Assembly: GCA_937996235.1 (NCBI GenBank)
Contig: CALKVK010000038.1
Coordinates: 259,023-323,022 of the forward strand
Source of the DNA: an uncultured bacterium
GTDB taxonomy: Bacteria > Planctomycetota > JAJSAM01 > JAJVHW01
Reading direction: 5' to 3'
DNA length: 64,000 nt
Below, piece after piece: positions 7,394 through 16,024 of this stretch. The position numbers and the translations under genes were made by a program. The notes beneath the pieces are model-generated. The model was not told the origin of the DNA. It saw nothing but the letters and a program-made list of their open reading frames with translations, and ran no database searches. The number at the start of each line of letters is the position of its first letter. Positions within the stretch are counted from its first letter, which is position 1.

Positions 7394-8533
7394 TTACTCG
7401 GCCGGGATCACGACGGGCGCCGTGGAGTACACGGTCGTGCCGAGGTTGCCCCGGTCGTCGTACGGCGTGGCGCGCACGATGTACGTGCCCGCCGCGAAGT
7501 CGAGGGTGCCGAGGTCGGGGACGAAGTCCCACACGAACGTGGCCTCGCGCCCGACGCCGGTCGGCGCGGAGGCGACGCCGTCGTCCGGATCGCCCTGGCC
7601 GAGTCGCCGCGTGCACGGGTGCCAGTCGAGCAGCGCGAGCTGCGCGGAACCCGTCGGGATCACCTCGCCCGGATCGACGCGGTGGAAGTCGAACGCGATC
7701 GCCACGGGGACGATGTCGAGCGCGTCGTTGCCGTTCACGTCCTCGAGGTCGAGCACGTCGAGCACGCCGTTGCCGTTCTTGTCCTCGGAGTCGTCGTGGA
7801 ACGCGCGCCAGTCGATCGCGACGGTGCCGCCGACGGCGTCGACGGGTCCGACGGCCTCGATCGCGGCCGCGGGCGGCGTCGAGTTGTCGACCGAGAACGG
7901 GCGCGTGTACACCCACTCGGACGCCGCCGCGCGCCGTCCGAGCCGGTGCGCGCGGACGCGCACCACCACGCCCGCCGAGGCCGTGGGGTCGAACAGGAGC
8001 TCCGTCGGCACGATCGGGTTGCGCACGGTCCGGCCCTGCGGGGTGCGCAGGAGCTGCTGCCCGGAGAGGTGGCGGCCGAGCGGCAGGTCGGCGGCCGTGT
8101 TCCAGACGAACGCGCCCGCGGCTCCGTCGCGGGCCGTCCGGAACGTCGCGTCCGTGAACCCGCGCGTGAAGCGCGGACGGCTCGTGTCGCGCGCGTCGCG
8201 CCGCTCCTGCGTCGCACGCCGGAACTCCGCCGGGTTCGCCTCGGTGATCTGCCCGTCGCCGTTCAGGTCGACGCCGTACTCGACGTCCACCACGACGCGG
8301 TTGCGCGAGGTGTCCGCGACCCGCAGCACGATCGGCACGCGCTCGCCCGTGCCGCGCTCGCCCTGGAGGCCGAGGGGCGTGACGACCTGGACGGTCGGGA
8401 TGCGCCGCGCGCCCGGGCGCGCCGCCCCGGCGCGGGCGGCAAGGGTCGGCGCGGCCGCGGCGACGACGCCGGCGGCGGCGGTGAGGGCGAGGAGCGTACG
8501 CGCGGCGGTACGCCGGGAAACACGAGAGCGCAT
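7394..8533 (-). CDS. secreted protein with EF-hand-like calcium motifs
   Basis: A 379-residue exported protein. The N-terminus has twin arginines (RSRVSRRTAARTLL) before a hydrophobic stretch, so it could use the Tat or Sec route; mature sequence starts near residue 33. Calcium-loop-like segments are visible: DLNGDGQITE near residue 90, then DKNGNGVLD and DVNGNDALD in the middle. The rest looks like beta-sandwich, with a final segment AAGTYIVRATPYDDRGN resembling Ig-like or filamin-like domains. ATG at 8533 has GGAG upstream and a TACAGT box about 45 bases further. No enzyme motif is visible; an extracellular structural or binding role is inference. Confidence 0.75.
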   Translation of the reverse strand: MRSRVSRRTAARTLLALTAAAGVVAAAAPTLAARAGAARPGARRIPTVQVVTPLGLQGERGTGERVPIVLRVADTSRNRVVVDVEYGVDLNGDGQITEANPAEFRRATQERRDARDTSRPRFTRGFTDATFRTARDGAAGAFVWNTAADLPLGRHLSGQQLLRTPQGRTVRNPIVPTELLFDPTASAGVVVRVRAHRLGRRAAASEWVYTRPFSVDNSTPPAAAIEAVGPVDAVGGTVAIDWRAFHDDSEDKNGNGVLDVLDLEDVNGNDALDIVPVAIAFDFHRVDPGEVIPTGSAQLALLDWHPCTRRLGQGDPDDGVASAPTGVGREATFVWDFVPDLGTLDFAAGTYIVRATPYDDRGNLGTTVYSTAPVVIPAE

Positions 8534-8577
8534 GATGTTCTCCGAGGCTTCGCCCCCGCGCAGCCCCCGACGACCGG

Positions 8578-8583
8578 ACTGTA
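8578..8583 (-). promoter_or_regulatory. -10-like box TACAGT for the gene starting at 8533
   Basis: TACAGT on the minus strand, followed by a leader of about 40 bases with the ribosome site GGAG. It lies between two divergent genes (8533 and 8709). Confidence 0.4.
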
Positions 8584-8696
8584 GCACCGTTTGACGGACG
8601 TGCAGGGCGACGTGCGTCACGGAAAGTCCGCCGCGCCCCGCCCCCCCGCGGCGCGCCCGTCCTCCGCGTCGCCGCCGAGCCCGGCCGGACGTGGGG

Positions 8697-8702
8697 TAGC
8701 CT
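8697..8702 (+). promoter_or_regulatory. -10 box TAGCCT, leaderless start at 8709
   Basis: TAGCCT, then GCGCGC (6 bases), then the GTG start. No Shine-Dalgarno is present. Confidence 0.6.
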
Positions 8703-8708
8703 GCGCGC

Positions 8709-10352
8709 GTGCGCTTCGAGACCGCTCCCCCGCCCGACCGCCCGAACCGTCCTCTGCTCGTGGTCGCGCTGGTCGCGGGCGCGGTCGCCACGCTCGTCGG
8801 GATCTGCTCCGGGTGCCTCGGCGGCCTCCTCGCGACGGCGCTCGAGGGGGAGGCGCGGCCCGTCCCTGCGGAGCACGTCGTCGTCGCGGAGCCGGTCGGG
8901 CCCGCGGCCGGCTCCGACGCAGCGGAGGGCGACGCGGAGTGGCCCGACGAGGAGGCCCCCGACGCGGACGAGGCCGCGATCGCCGACGCCGAGCCCGCGC
9001 CGTACGACAGCGACATCCGCGCGGAGCTCGGCGGCGACTCGCGGACCACGGCGCGCGTCCACCGCTTCCAGCTCCCGGACGACGCCGTGTACGTCGAGAT
9101 CACGCTCGACGCGGGGCTGCACGACCTCGACCTCGACGCCGGCTTCGGCGCGCCGGCGGACGGCGAGTGGGAGGAGTCGTCGACCGGCGACGACGGGCGG
9201 GAGTCGATCTGGTTCGCGCGCTCCGGCCGCTCCGAGTTCGTGCGGCTGCCGCTCCACGTGCGCGTGCGGGAGTACGACGACACGCTGCACGAGGCGCCGA
9301 GCCCGTACACCCTGCACGCGCGCGTGGTGCGCCGCAGCGTCGCGTCGGTGCTGCGCCCGGGCGAGTCGGCGCGCGGCGAGCTGTTGCTCGCGGACGGCGA
9401 CCGCGCCACCTACACGCTCGTGCTGCCCGCGGGGGTCGACCGCGTGCGCGTGGACCTCTCCGACGTGCGCCAGGACCTCTCGCTGCACGCCTCCGTGGAG
9501 CCGCTGCTCGACCTCGACGACGCCGACTGCGAGGCCGACACGTACGCCGCGCGCGAGTGCCTGATCGTCGATCGCGACGAGCTCGAGCTGCCGCCCGGCG
9601 AGCAGCGCCTCGACCTCGTCGTCGCGAACCCCGAGTTCGCGGACAGGCGGATGCCGTTCCGTGTGACCGTCACCGCCGGGATCGAGCCGCCGCAGGAACT
9701 GCGCGGGCTCCCGACGCTGCCGCAGGACGGCTCGCCGGCCGAGCGCGCGGCGCGCGCGGTCGTGGCCCTGCGCACGCCGGACGGCACCGGATCGGGCGTG
9801 CTCGTCGCCGAGCGCGGCGTGATCCTGACCGCGGCGCACGTCGTCGAGGACGTCGCGGACGGCACCGACGACGCGCTCGTCGCGCTGTGCGTCGACCCGC
9901 AGGTCGAGCCGTACGAGTGTCTGCGCGCGCGCGTCGTCGCCCGCGACACCGACCTCGACGTCGCGGTGCTCGAGGTGACGAGCGATTCGCTCGGGCTGCC
10001 GCTGGAAGGCCCCGTGCGGCTGCCGACGCTGCCGCTCCGCAGCCGCGCGCCGCAGCTCGCCGAGAGCGTCGCGGCCGTCGGCTACCCCGCGCTCCACGAG
10101 GGCGACGAGCACGAGGAGATCACCTGGACGGCCGGGCTCGTGAGCGGCTTCGAGAACACCGACGGCGTGCCGCTCGTGCGCTTCGACGCGGAGATCGCTG
10201 CCGGCTCCTCGGGCGGCGCGCTGCTCGACGCGGAGCTGCGGCTCCTCGCGATCACCGTCGCGACGCACGAGGACACGTCGCACTTCTCGACGACGGGCCT
10301 CGCCGTGCCGATCGGCGCACTGCCGCCCGACTGGAGCGCGTTCTGGCGCTGA
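8709..10352 (+). CDS. membrane-anchored trypsin-like serine protease
   Basis: A 547-residue protein. Residues about 18-45 form one membrane segment (LLVVALVAGAVATLVGICSG), followed by an acidic linker (to about 95) and two beta domains resembling pre-peptidase (PPC) folds. The C-terminal 200 residues are a trypsin/HtrA-type protease with an intact triad: His377 in TAAHVVED, Asp417 in DLDVAVLEV and Ser501 in AAGSSGGALLD. No PDZ domain follows. It likely acts at the outer face of the inner membrane. Its TGA overlaps the beginning of the phospholipid-acylation fusion gene, so both may be one transcript. The GTG start fits a leaderless mRNA. Confidence 0.88.
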   Translation: MRFETAPPPDRPNRPLLVVALVAGAVATLVGICSGCLGGLLATALEGEARPVPAEHVVVAEPVGPAAGSDAAEGDAEWPDEEAPDADEAAIADAEPAPYDSDIRAELGGDSRTTARVHRFQLPDDAVYVEITLDAGLHDLDLDAGFGAPADGEWEESSTGDDGRESIWFARSGRSEFVRLPLHVRVREYDDTLHEAPSPYTLHARVVRRSVASVLRPGESARGELLLADGDRATYTLVLPAGVDRVRVDLSDVRQDLSLHASVEPLLDLDDADCEADTYAARECLIVDRDELELPPGEQRLDLVVANPEFADRRMPFRVTVTAGIEPPQELRGLPTLPQDGSPAERAARAVVALRTPDGTGSGVLVAERGVILTAAHVVEDVADGTDDALVALCVDPQVEPYECLRARVVARDTDLDVAVLEVTSDSLGLPLEGPVRLPTLPLRSRAPQLAESVAAVGYPALHEGDEHEEITWTAGLVSGFENTDGVPLVRFDAEIAAGSSGGALLDAELRLLAITVATHEDTSHFSTTGLAVPIGALPPDWSAFWR

Positions 10353-13300
10353 GCACGCCCGACGGCGACGCGGCGACGCATCCGCACGCGGCGACGACCC
10401 GGCACGCGGCGGGCCGTCATCCGCTGCGCGCGCTGCTCGTCGCGCAGTTCCTCGGCGCGTTCAACGACAACGCGTGGAAGCTCGTCGTCACGCTGCTCGC
10501 GATCGCGACGGCCACGGCGACGCTCTCGGGCGACGCGCGCGAGGCGGCGATCCAGGTCGAGACGTCGCGCGCGTTCGTCGTCTTCCTGCTGCCGATGCTC
10601 GTCGTCTCGCTGCCCGCCGGCGCGCTCTGCGACCGCATCAGCAAGAGCCGCGTGATCGTCTGGACGAAGGGCCTCGAGGTGGTGCTCATGGCCGCCGCGG
10701 TCGCCGTCCTCGCGTTCGCGCCCGGCGAGCCGCTCCCGGCCCTCGTCGTGCTCGGCGCGATGGGCCTCCAGAGCGGGCTGTTCAGCCCTGCGAAGTACGG
10801 CATCCTGCCCGAGGTGCTGCCGCACGAGCGGCTCTCGGACGGCAACGGCAAGCTGGAGATGTGGTCCTTCCTCGCCATCGTGCTCGGCACGGCGGCGGGC
10901 GGGCTGCTGCTCGACGCCGTCGCACCGCACACGTGGATCGCCGGCACCGCGCTGCTCGTGTTCGCCCTCGCCGGCTGGGGGGCGTCGTTCGGCGTCCCGC
11001 GCGTCCCCGCGGCGCAGCCGCAGGGGGCGGCGGCATCCGCGCTGCGCGAGGGCGCTCGCGCGCTGCGCGCGGACCGTGCGCTGTGGCTCGCCGTCGTCGG
11101 GCTCGCGCTCTTCTGGGGCGTCGCGAGCCTGCTCGGCCAGGTGGTGCTCGTCTACGCCAAGGCGACGCTGCACCTCGGCGATGCGCTCGCCGGGCTGCCG
11201 CTCGCCGCGGTCGGCATCGGCATCGGCGCGGGCGGCGTGCTCGCCGGGCGGCTCTCCGCGGGCAAGGTCGAGATGGGCCTCGTGCCGCTCGGCGCACTCG
11301 GCATGGCGGCGTTCGTGCCGCTGCTCGCTCTGCTCGAGCCCGGCTTCGCCGGGACGATCGCGATCATGGCCGCACTCGGCGCGGCGAGCGGCGTGCTGCT
11401 CGTGCCGCTGAACGCGCTGCTCCAGTGGCGCGCCCCGCCGGAGCGCCGCGGCTCGGTGATCGCACTCGCGAACGTCCTCACCGGCTGCGGGATGCTCGCC
11501 GGGACCTTCGCCACCGGGCTCTTCGCGAAGGCGGGCGTCGGCACGTCGGGCATCCTGCTCGTCACGAGCGGCGTCGTGCTCCTCGGCACGCTCTGGGCGC
11601 TGTGGCTGCTGCCCGCGGCGGGCTTGCGGCTCGCGCTCGTCATCGCGACCTCGACCGTCTACCGGCTGCGCGTGGTCGGGCGCGGCAACGTGCCCGCCCG
11701 CGGCGGCGTGCTGCTGACGCCGAACCACGTGTCGTTCGCCGACGGCGTGTTCGTCATCGCGGCGCTCGACCGCCCGGTGCGCTTCCTCATCGACGACGGG
11801 TACTTCCGCCACCCGCTGCTGAAGCCGTTCCTCGCGGCGATCGGCGGCATCCCGGTCTCCGCGTCGCTCGGGAAGGACGACATCCGGCGCGCGCTCGCCT
11901 CCGCCGGCGAGGCGCTCGGTCGCGGCGAGGTGGTGTGCATCTTCCCCGAGGGGCAGATCACGCGGACGGGCGGTATGCAGCAGTTCCGGCGCGGTCTCGA
12001 GCGCATCGCCGCGGGGCGCGACTGCGTGATCGTGCCCGTCCACCTCGACAACGTCTGGGGCAGCGTGTTCAGCCGCGCCGACGGCCGCTTCCTGTGGAAG
12101 CGCCCGAAGCGCCTGCCGTATCCCGTGACCGTCGCGTTCGGGGCGCCGCTGCCCGCGGACACCTCGGCGAACGACGTGCGGCGCGCGGTGGCCGAGCTCG
12201 GCGCGGACGCCTGGGAGCTGCGGCGCGAACTGCGCACCACGCTGCACCGGCGCGCGGTGCGGGTCGCGCGGCGGCGTCCGTTCGCGTTCGCGATGGCGGA
12301 CGCGCAGGTGCCGCGGCTCTCGCGCATCGCCGTGCTGGCCGGCGCGGTCGCGCTGGCGCGCGCGCTGCGCGAGGAGCTCGGCGACGAGGAGCGCGTGGGC
12401 GTGCTCCTGCCGACGTCGGTCGGCGGCGCGCTCGTCAACCTGGCGCTGTCGCTCGCGGGGCGCACGAGCGTCAACCTCAACTACGCGGCCGGTCCCGAGG
12501 CGATGGCCGCCGCCGTGCGCATCGCGGGCGTGCGCCACGTGATCACCGCGCGCGCGTTCTGCGAGAAGGCGCGCACCGCGCCGCCCGAGGGCACGCAGGC
12601 GATCCACGTGGACGAGCTGCGCGCGCGCATCGGCGGCGGCGCGCGCGCGACGGCGTTCCTGTTCGCGGCGTTCGCTCCGGTGCGCGTGCTCGAGCGCGCG
12701 TGCGGCATGCAGCGCCGGCGCGACCTCGACGCCGTCGCGACGATCCTCTTCTCGAGCGGCAGCACGTCGGAGCCGAAGGGCGTGCCGCTCTCGCACTTCA
12801 ACATCGGCGCGAACGTCGAGGCGCTCGCGCAGGTGCTGCGCCCGGAGTCCGACGACCGGCTGCTCGCGATCCTGCCCCACTTCCACGCGTTCGGTCTGCT
12901 CGCTCTGTGGTTCGCCCTCAACCGCGGCGTGCCCATCGCCTTCCACCCGAACCCGCTCGACGCGGGGGGCGTGGGGACGACGGCGGCGCAGCACCGTGCG
13001 ACGCTGCTGCTCGCGACGCCGACGTTCCTCGCGCTCTACACGCGTGCCGTGAAGCCGACGCAGTTCGGCGCCCTGCGCCTCGTGATCGCGGGCGCCGAGA
13101 AGCTCTCGGACGCCGTGCGGCAGGGCTTCGAGGACCGCTTCGGCGTGCGCCCGTTCGAGGGCTACGGCGCGACGGAGTGCGCGCCCGCGGTCGCCGTCGG
13201 CATCCCCGACTACCGCGCGGCGGGCTTCTTCCAGCCGGGCACGAAGCGCGGCACCGTGGGCCAGCCGCTGCCGGGCGTCGCCGTGCGCATCGTGGACCCG

Positions 13301-13801
13301 TTGACGTTCGAGCCGTGCGCAGCGGGCACGCCCGGGCTGATCCTCGTGAAGGGCCCGAACGTGATGCGCGGCTACCTCGACCGACCCGACCTGAGCGCTG
13401 CGGCGCTGCGCGACGGCTGGTACGTCACAGGCGACGTCGGCGTGCTCGACGACGACGGCTTCCTCGCCATCACCGACCGCCTCGCCCGCTTCGCGAAGAT
13501 CGGCGGTGAGATGGTGCCGTGCACCGCGATCGAGGAGGCGCTCCACACGGCGGCGGAGAGCGGCGGCGGCGTCTTCGCCGTGGCGCCGGTCCCCGACGCG
13601 CGGCGCGGCGAGCGGCTCGCGGTCGTGCACACCTGGGACGGCGACGTCGCGGCGCTGCTCGAGCGCGTGCGCGCGGCGGGCCTGCCGAACCTCTTCGTGC
13701 CGCGCGCCGAGGACTTCGTGCGCGTGGACGCGATCCCGCTGCTCGGCACCGGCAAGGTGGACCTGCGTGCGGTGAAGCGCCTCGCCGAGGGCGTGCGATG
13801 A
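10349..13801 (+). CDS. MFS transporter-acyltransferase-acyl-ACP ligase fusion (LplT-Aas type)
   Basis: A protein of about 1150 residues with three modules for lysophospholipid recycling. Residues about 30-430 are a major-facilitator transporter like LplT (LLVAQFLGAFNDNAWK, then some 12 hydrophobic segments). Residues about 440-620 are a PlsC acyltransferase with the HX4D motif in NHVSFAD and FPEGQITRTG. Residues about 700-1145 are an AMP-forming acyl-ACP ligase with SSGSTSEPKG, GYGATECAPA and TGDVGVLDDDGFL. Together they would flip lysophospholipid inward and re-acylate it. The start is uncertain: there is no ATG, GTG or TTG between the upstream gene's end and the first domain. The listed start is a CTG overlapping the upstream TGA (CTGA). 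Confidence 0.85.
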   Translation: MSTPDGDAATHPHAATTRHAAGRHPLRALLVAQFLGAFNDNAWKLVVTLLAIATATATLSGDAREAAIQVETSRAFVVFLLPMLVVSLPAGALCDRISKSRVIVWTKGLEVVLMAAAVAVLAFAPGEPLPALVVLGAMGLQSGLFSPAKYGILPEVLPHERLSDGNGKLEMWSFLAIVLGTAAGGLLLDAVAPHTWIAGTALLVFALAGWGASFGVPRVPAAQPQGAAASALREGARALRADRALWLAVVGLALFWGVASLLGQVVLVYAKATLHLGDALAGLPLAAVGIGIGAGGVLAGRLSAGKVEMGLVPLGALGMAAFVPLLALLEPGFAGTIAIMAALGAASGVLLVPLNALLQWRAPPERRGSVIALANVLTGCGMLAGTFATGLFAKAGVGTSGILLVTSGVVLLGTLWALWLLPAAGLRLALVIATSTVYRLRVVGRGNVPARGGVLLTPNHVSFADGVFVIAALDRPVRFLIDDGYFRHPLLKPFLAAIGGIPVSASLGKDDIRRALASAGEALGRGEVVCIFPEGQITRTGGMQQFRRGLERIAAGRDCVIVPVHLDNVWGSVFSRADGRFLWKRPKRLPYPVTVAFGAPLPADTSANDVRRAVAELGADAWELRRELRTTLHRRAVRVARRRPFAFAMADAQVPRLSRIAVLAGAVALARALREELGDEERVGVLLPTSVGGALVNLALSLAGRTSVNLNYAAGPEAMAAAVRIAGVRHVITARAFCEKARTAPPEGTQAIHVDELRARIGGGARATAFLFAAFAPVRVLERACGMQRRRDLDAVATILFSSGSTSEPKGVPLSHFNIGANVEALAQVLRPESDDRLLAILPHFHAFGLLALWFALNRGVPIAFHPNPLDAGGVGTTAAQHRATLLLATPTFLALYTRAVKPTQFGALRLVIAGAEKLSDAVRQGFEDRFGVRPFEGYGATECAPAVAVGIPDYRAAGFFQPGTKRGTVGQPLPGVAVRIVDPLTFEPCAAGTPGLILVKGPNVMRGYLDRPDLSAAALRDGWYVTGDVGVLDDDGFLAITDRLARFAKIGGEMVPCTAIEEALHTAAESGGGVFAVAPVPDARRGERLAVVHTWDGDVAALLERVRAAGLPNLFVPRAEDFVRVDAIPLLGTGKVDLRAVKRLAEGVR

Positions 13802-14115
13802 GCGAGACGTCGCGCAAGGTCCTGCATGCGCACGACCCCGTCCACGCACACCTGGTCGCGGGCCTGCTGCTGTCCCACGGCATCGGAGCGGTCGTCGTCG
13901 GGGACGACCACCCTTGGGCCAACGGCGGCGACATCACGGTGCACGTGGCAGCGCGAGACGCCGAGCGTGCGGCCGCGGTCGTTGCGGAGATCGAAGCCAA
14001 CCGATCGCACGGCGCCCACTGGATGTGCCCGGAGTGCGAACTCTTCGCGCCGACCGAGCTGGTGACCTGCCCCGCCTGCGGCACACTCCGCCCGCCGCGC
14101 CGCGCACGTTCGTAG
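13798..14115 (+). CDS. DUF2007-like signal-transducing protein with C-terminal zinc ribbon
   Basis: A 105-residue protein. The first 70 residues match the DUF2007 pattern (LHAHDPVHAHLVAGLLLSHGI, then VVGDDHPWANGG and a helix with AAAVVAEIEA). The last 35 hold a zinc ribbon, C-x2-C and C-x2-C (MCPECELF and CPACGTLRPP). ATG at 13798 overlaps the TGA of the acyltransferase fusion (ATGA), implying coupled expression. The family is of unknown biochemical function, annotated as putative prokaryotic signal transduction. A link to membrane lipid repair is suggested only by position. Confidence 0.8.
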   Translation: MSETSRKVLHAHDPVHAHLVAGLLLSHGIGAVVVGDDHPWANGGDITVHVAARDAERAAAVVAEIEANRSHGAHWMCPECELFAPTELVTCPACGTLRPPRRARS

Positions 14116-14442
14116 CCCGCATCGTTCACCAGCTCCCGCGCCCGGCGCGTCGCCGGAGTCGCGATCTCCGCGTCGGCGCTCCTCGAACGGGGTGCTCAAC
14201 CCCGACTTCGTCGCGCCTCCTTCCTCGCGCTCGACTGCGTCGAGCGCTCGCGTGCTCGTCGATCGCAGCCGCCATCGGCGGCTGCCCTCCGGCTCGGCCG
14301 GGACGGGCTGACGCAGGGCGCGCGCGCAGCCGCCACGACCACAGCCCTCGACAGGACAGGATCACAGCCGCACTCGCCGCGAGAGCTGGGGAACGATGCG
14401 AGCCGGACGACCCGAGGTCCACCACGCGCGGGACGGAACACC
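14116..14442. other. intergenic region with twin hairpins
   Basis: No convincing gene is present. Two perfect 9-bp hairpins with 3-base loops (14227-14247 and 14265-14285) sit in the middle. The first could terminate the preceding operon; the pair may also be a REP-like element. Confidence 0.5.
14227..14285. repeat. twin short hairpins
   Basis: GCGCTCGAC-TGC-GTCGAGCGC at 14227-14247 and GCAGCCGCC-ATC-GGCGGCTGC at 14265-14285. Both have perfect 9-bp stems with trinucleotide loops, 17 bases apart. They lie about 110 bases after the stop at 14115. A rho-independent terminator pair or a REP-like doublet are both possible. Confidence 0.5.
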
Positions 14443-14895
14443 ATGGGGCGGGATGCGTGGACCGGGAGCTGCACCGCGCTCCGCGCAGCGCTGCTCGACG
14501 GCTGCCATGACGCGCGGCTCGGCCCGCCGGACATGCGCGCGGGAACGGAGCTGCCCATCGACACCGTGCGCATCGCGCAGTCCGTGCCCTGGTCGGACGC
14601 AGAGCGTCGGCGCATCGCCGACGGCTTCCTGCGTGCCGCATCCGACGCGGAGCGCGAGCGCTGGCTGCCCCTCGTCGCAGCGCTCGGCCACGACGCCGAG
14701 CCGCTCGTACCGGAACTGGTGCGGCTGCTCCAGCGGGACTACGAGGTCCGCAACCACACGGACTGGATGGTCACGTCGATGCAGGGCATCCCCTACGCCC
14801 GCGTGCTCGTCGCCCTCGGCGACGTCGCCGCCGTGGCACGGCCCGCGCTCCGCCACTGGCGTGCCGTGACGGGTGGAGAGCCCGAGCGCGACTGA
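14443..14895 (+). CDS. hypothetical protein, HEAT-like
   Basis: A 150-residue cytosolic protein without signal peptide or membrane segment. The middle section (LPLVAALGHDAEPLVPELVRLL, then a helix with ARVLVALGDVAAVARPALRHW) has the helical periodicity of HEAT/ARM repeats. The first 60 residues contain ELPIDTVRIAQSVPW and a charged helix. Codon bias matches real genes in the window. The ATG has only a weak GGA upstream. I cannot assign a function. It converges with the following lipoprotein gene, 34 bases apart. Confidence 0.6.
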   Translation: MGRDAWTGSCTALRAALLDGCHDARLGPPDMRAGTELPIDTVRIAQSVPWSDAERRRIADGFLRAASDAERERWLPLVAALGHDAEPLVPELVRLLQRDYEVRNHTDWMVTSMQGIPYARVLVALGDVAAVARPALRHWRAVTGGEPERD

Positions 14896-14929
14896 CGCCG
14901 ACGACTCGGACCGTGGTCCGCTCCCCAAC

Positions 14930-15802
14930 TCACGGACCCAGCTGCAGCCGCACCTCGACGCGTGCTCCCGGTGCGAGCGTCACCGGGACCTCGGCCTTGC
15001 CGTACTTCTCGTGCCAGGCGTGCAGCGTGTGGGTTCCGGGAGGCACGTCCGCGATCTCGAAGTTCCCGGTGTCGTCGCTCGCGCCGTACCACGGGTGCGG
15101 GAACACCTGGACGAACGCCGAGATCCACGACAGATGGGGCTCGGTGATGGGGATCGGCTTCTCCTCTGCGTGCATCACGAGTTCGGCGGACTTGCGGGAG
15201 TGGATCGTGAACTCGCTGACGCTGCCACGCCTGCGCCTGACCTGCGGGCACATGCAGTGGTCCGCCTCGTTGGAGAGCCGGAGCGCCTGTCCGTCGCGCA
15301 TCGGCAGAACGTGCGGGCGGTAGTTCGCGCGTTCGTCGAGAACCAGGACCGCCGGCTCCGACGGGACCGGATACCGCGCGACGTCCACCGCCGCATGCTC
15401 GATCCAGACGATCACGTTCGGCAGCGTGCGGTCCGCGTTGACGAGGTACTTCGGATCCGGGATGCCGTCCGGGTTCTTCCATGCGAAGTACGCGTCGGAC
15501 GAGACGTTGATGGTCGTCGCAACCTCGGGCGTCCCGCTGAACACGACCTGCCCGACGATGCGCGCGGGCGGCGCGTCGGCCGGGGGATCGACCGGCGGCG
15601 GCTCGGGAATCGGGGCGGTCGATGGAGACACCGGCGCGGGCTCGGACGCAGGTTCCGCCGGCTGCGGCTCGCGCTGCTCCTCCGCCGGCGCGACGTCGGG
15701 CGGACGGACGGGCTGCTGAGGTCCGCATCCGATCGCGCCCCCGAGACCGAGCACGACGAACGCCGACGCAGTCGCAACGGCACGGACGATGCAGTTCGGC
15801 AT
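14930..15802 (-). CDS. lipoprotein with carboxypeptidase-regulatory / cupredoxin-like domains
   Basis: A 290-residue lipoprotein (lipobox GGAIGC, Cys about 26) with a Pro/Glu-rich spacer to about residue 80. The next part (GQVVFSGTPEVATTINVSSD onward) reads like the first strands of a carboxypeptidase-regulatory-like fold. Then comes a segment with NVIVWIEHAAV, LRLSNEADHCMCPQ and FPHPWYGASDD, reminiscent of methylamine-utilisation-type plastocyanin-like proteins. The end (FEIADVPPGTHTLHAWHEKYGKAEVPVTL) is a classic regulatory-domain tail. The HCMC and nearby His residues could bind copper; this is inference. It probably faces the periplasm. Confidence 0.75.
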   Translation of the reverse strand: MPNCIVRAVATASAFVVLGLGGAIGCGPQQPVRPPDVAPAEEQREPQPAEPASEPAPVSPSTAPIPEPPPVDPPADAPPARIVGQVVFSGTPEVATTINVSSDAYFAWKNPDGIPDPKYLVNADRTLPNVIVWIEHAAVDVARYPVPSEPAVLVLDERANYRPHVLPMRDGQALRLSNEADHCMCPQVRRRRGSVSEFTIHSRKSAELVMHAEEKPIPITEPHLSWISAFVQVFPHPWYGASDDTGNFEIADVPPGTHTLHAWHEKYGKAEVPVTLAPGARVEVRLQLGP

Positions 15803-15938
15803 GTCGAGAGCATGCCGCCCCCGCCGCGCGGGAGGCTCCGCAATCCGCGTCGCAGGCACCGCGCGTCCAGCGCGGAGGCGCACGCCCACTCCCGCGGCGC
15901 GCACCGCGCCGCACGCCGACGTGGGCCACCGCACCCGG

Positions 15939-15966
15939 TTGCGTCGCCCCGCGCGACCTGTAGCCT
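15939..15966 (+). promoter_or_regulatory. promoter TTGCGT-16-TAGCCT for the gene at 16025
   Basis: A -35-like TTGCGT at 15939-15944 and a -10 TAGCCT at 15961-15966, separated by 16 bases. The predicted leader is about 50 bases and contains GGGGAGGA before the ATG. Confidence 0.5.
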
Positions 15967-16024
15967 CGTGCGACGGGCGAAGCGTGCCGGACGCAGCGGC
16001 GCGGGAAGCACCGGGGAGGACTCG

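Noticed and set aside
8591..10348. N-terminal extension of the acyltransferase fusion through the protease gene
   Set aside because: The frame is open but Arg-rich and lacks any domain; it is a shadow of the protease gene.
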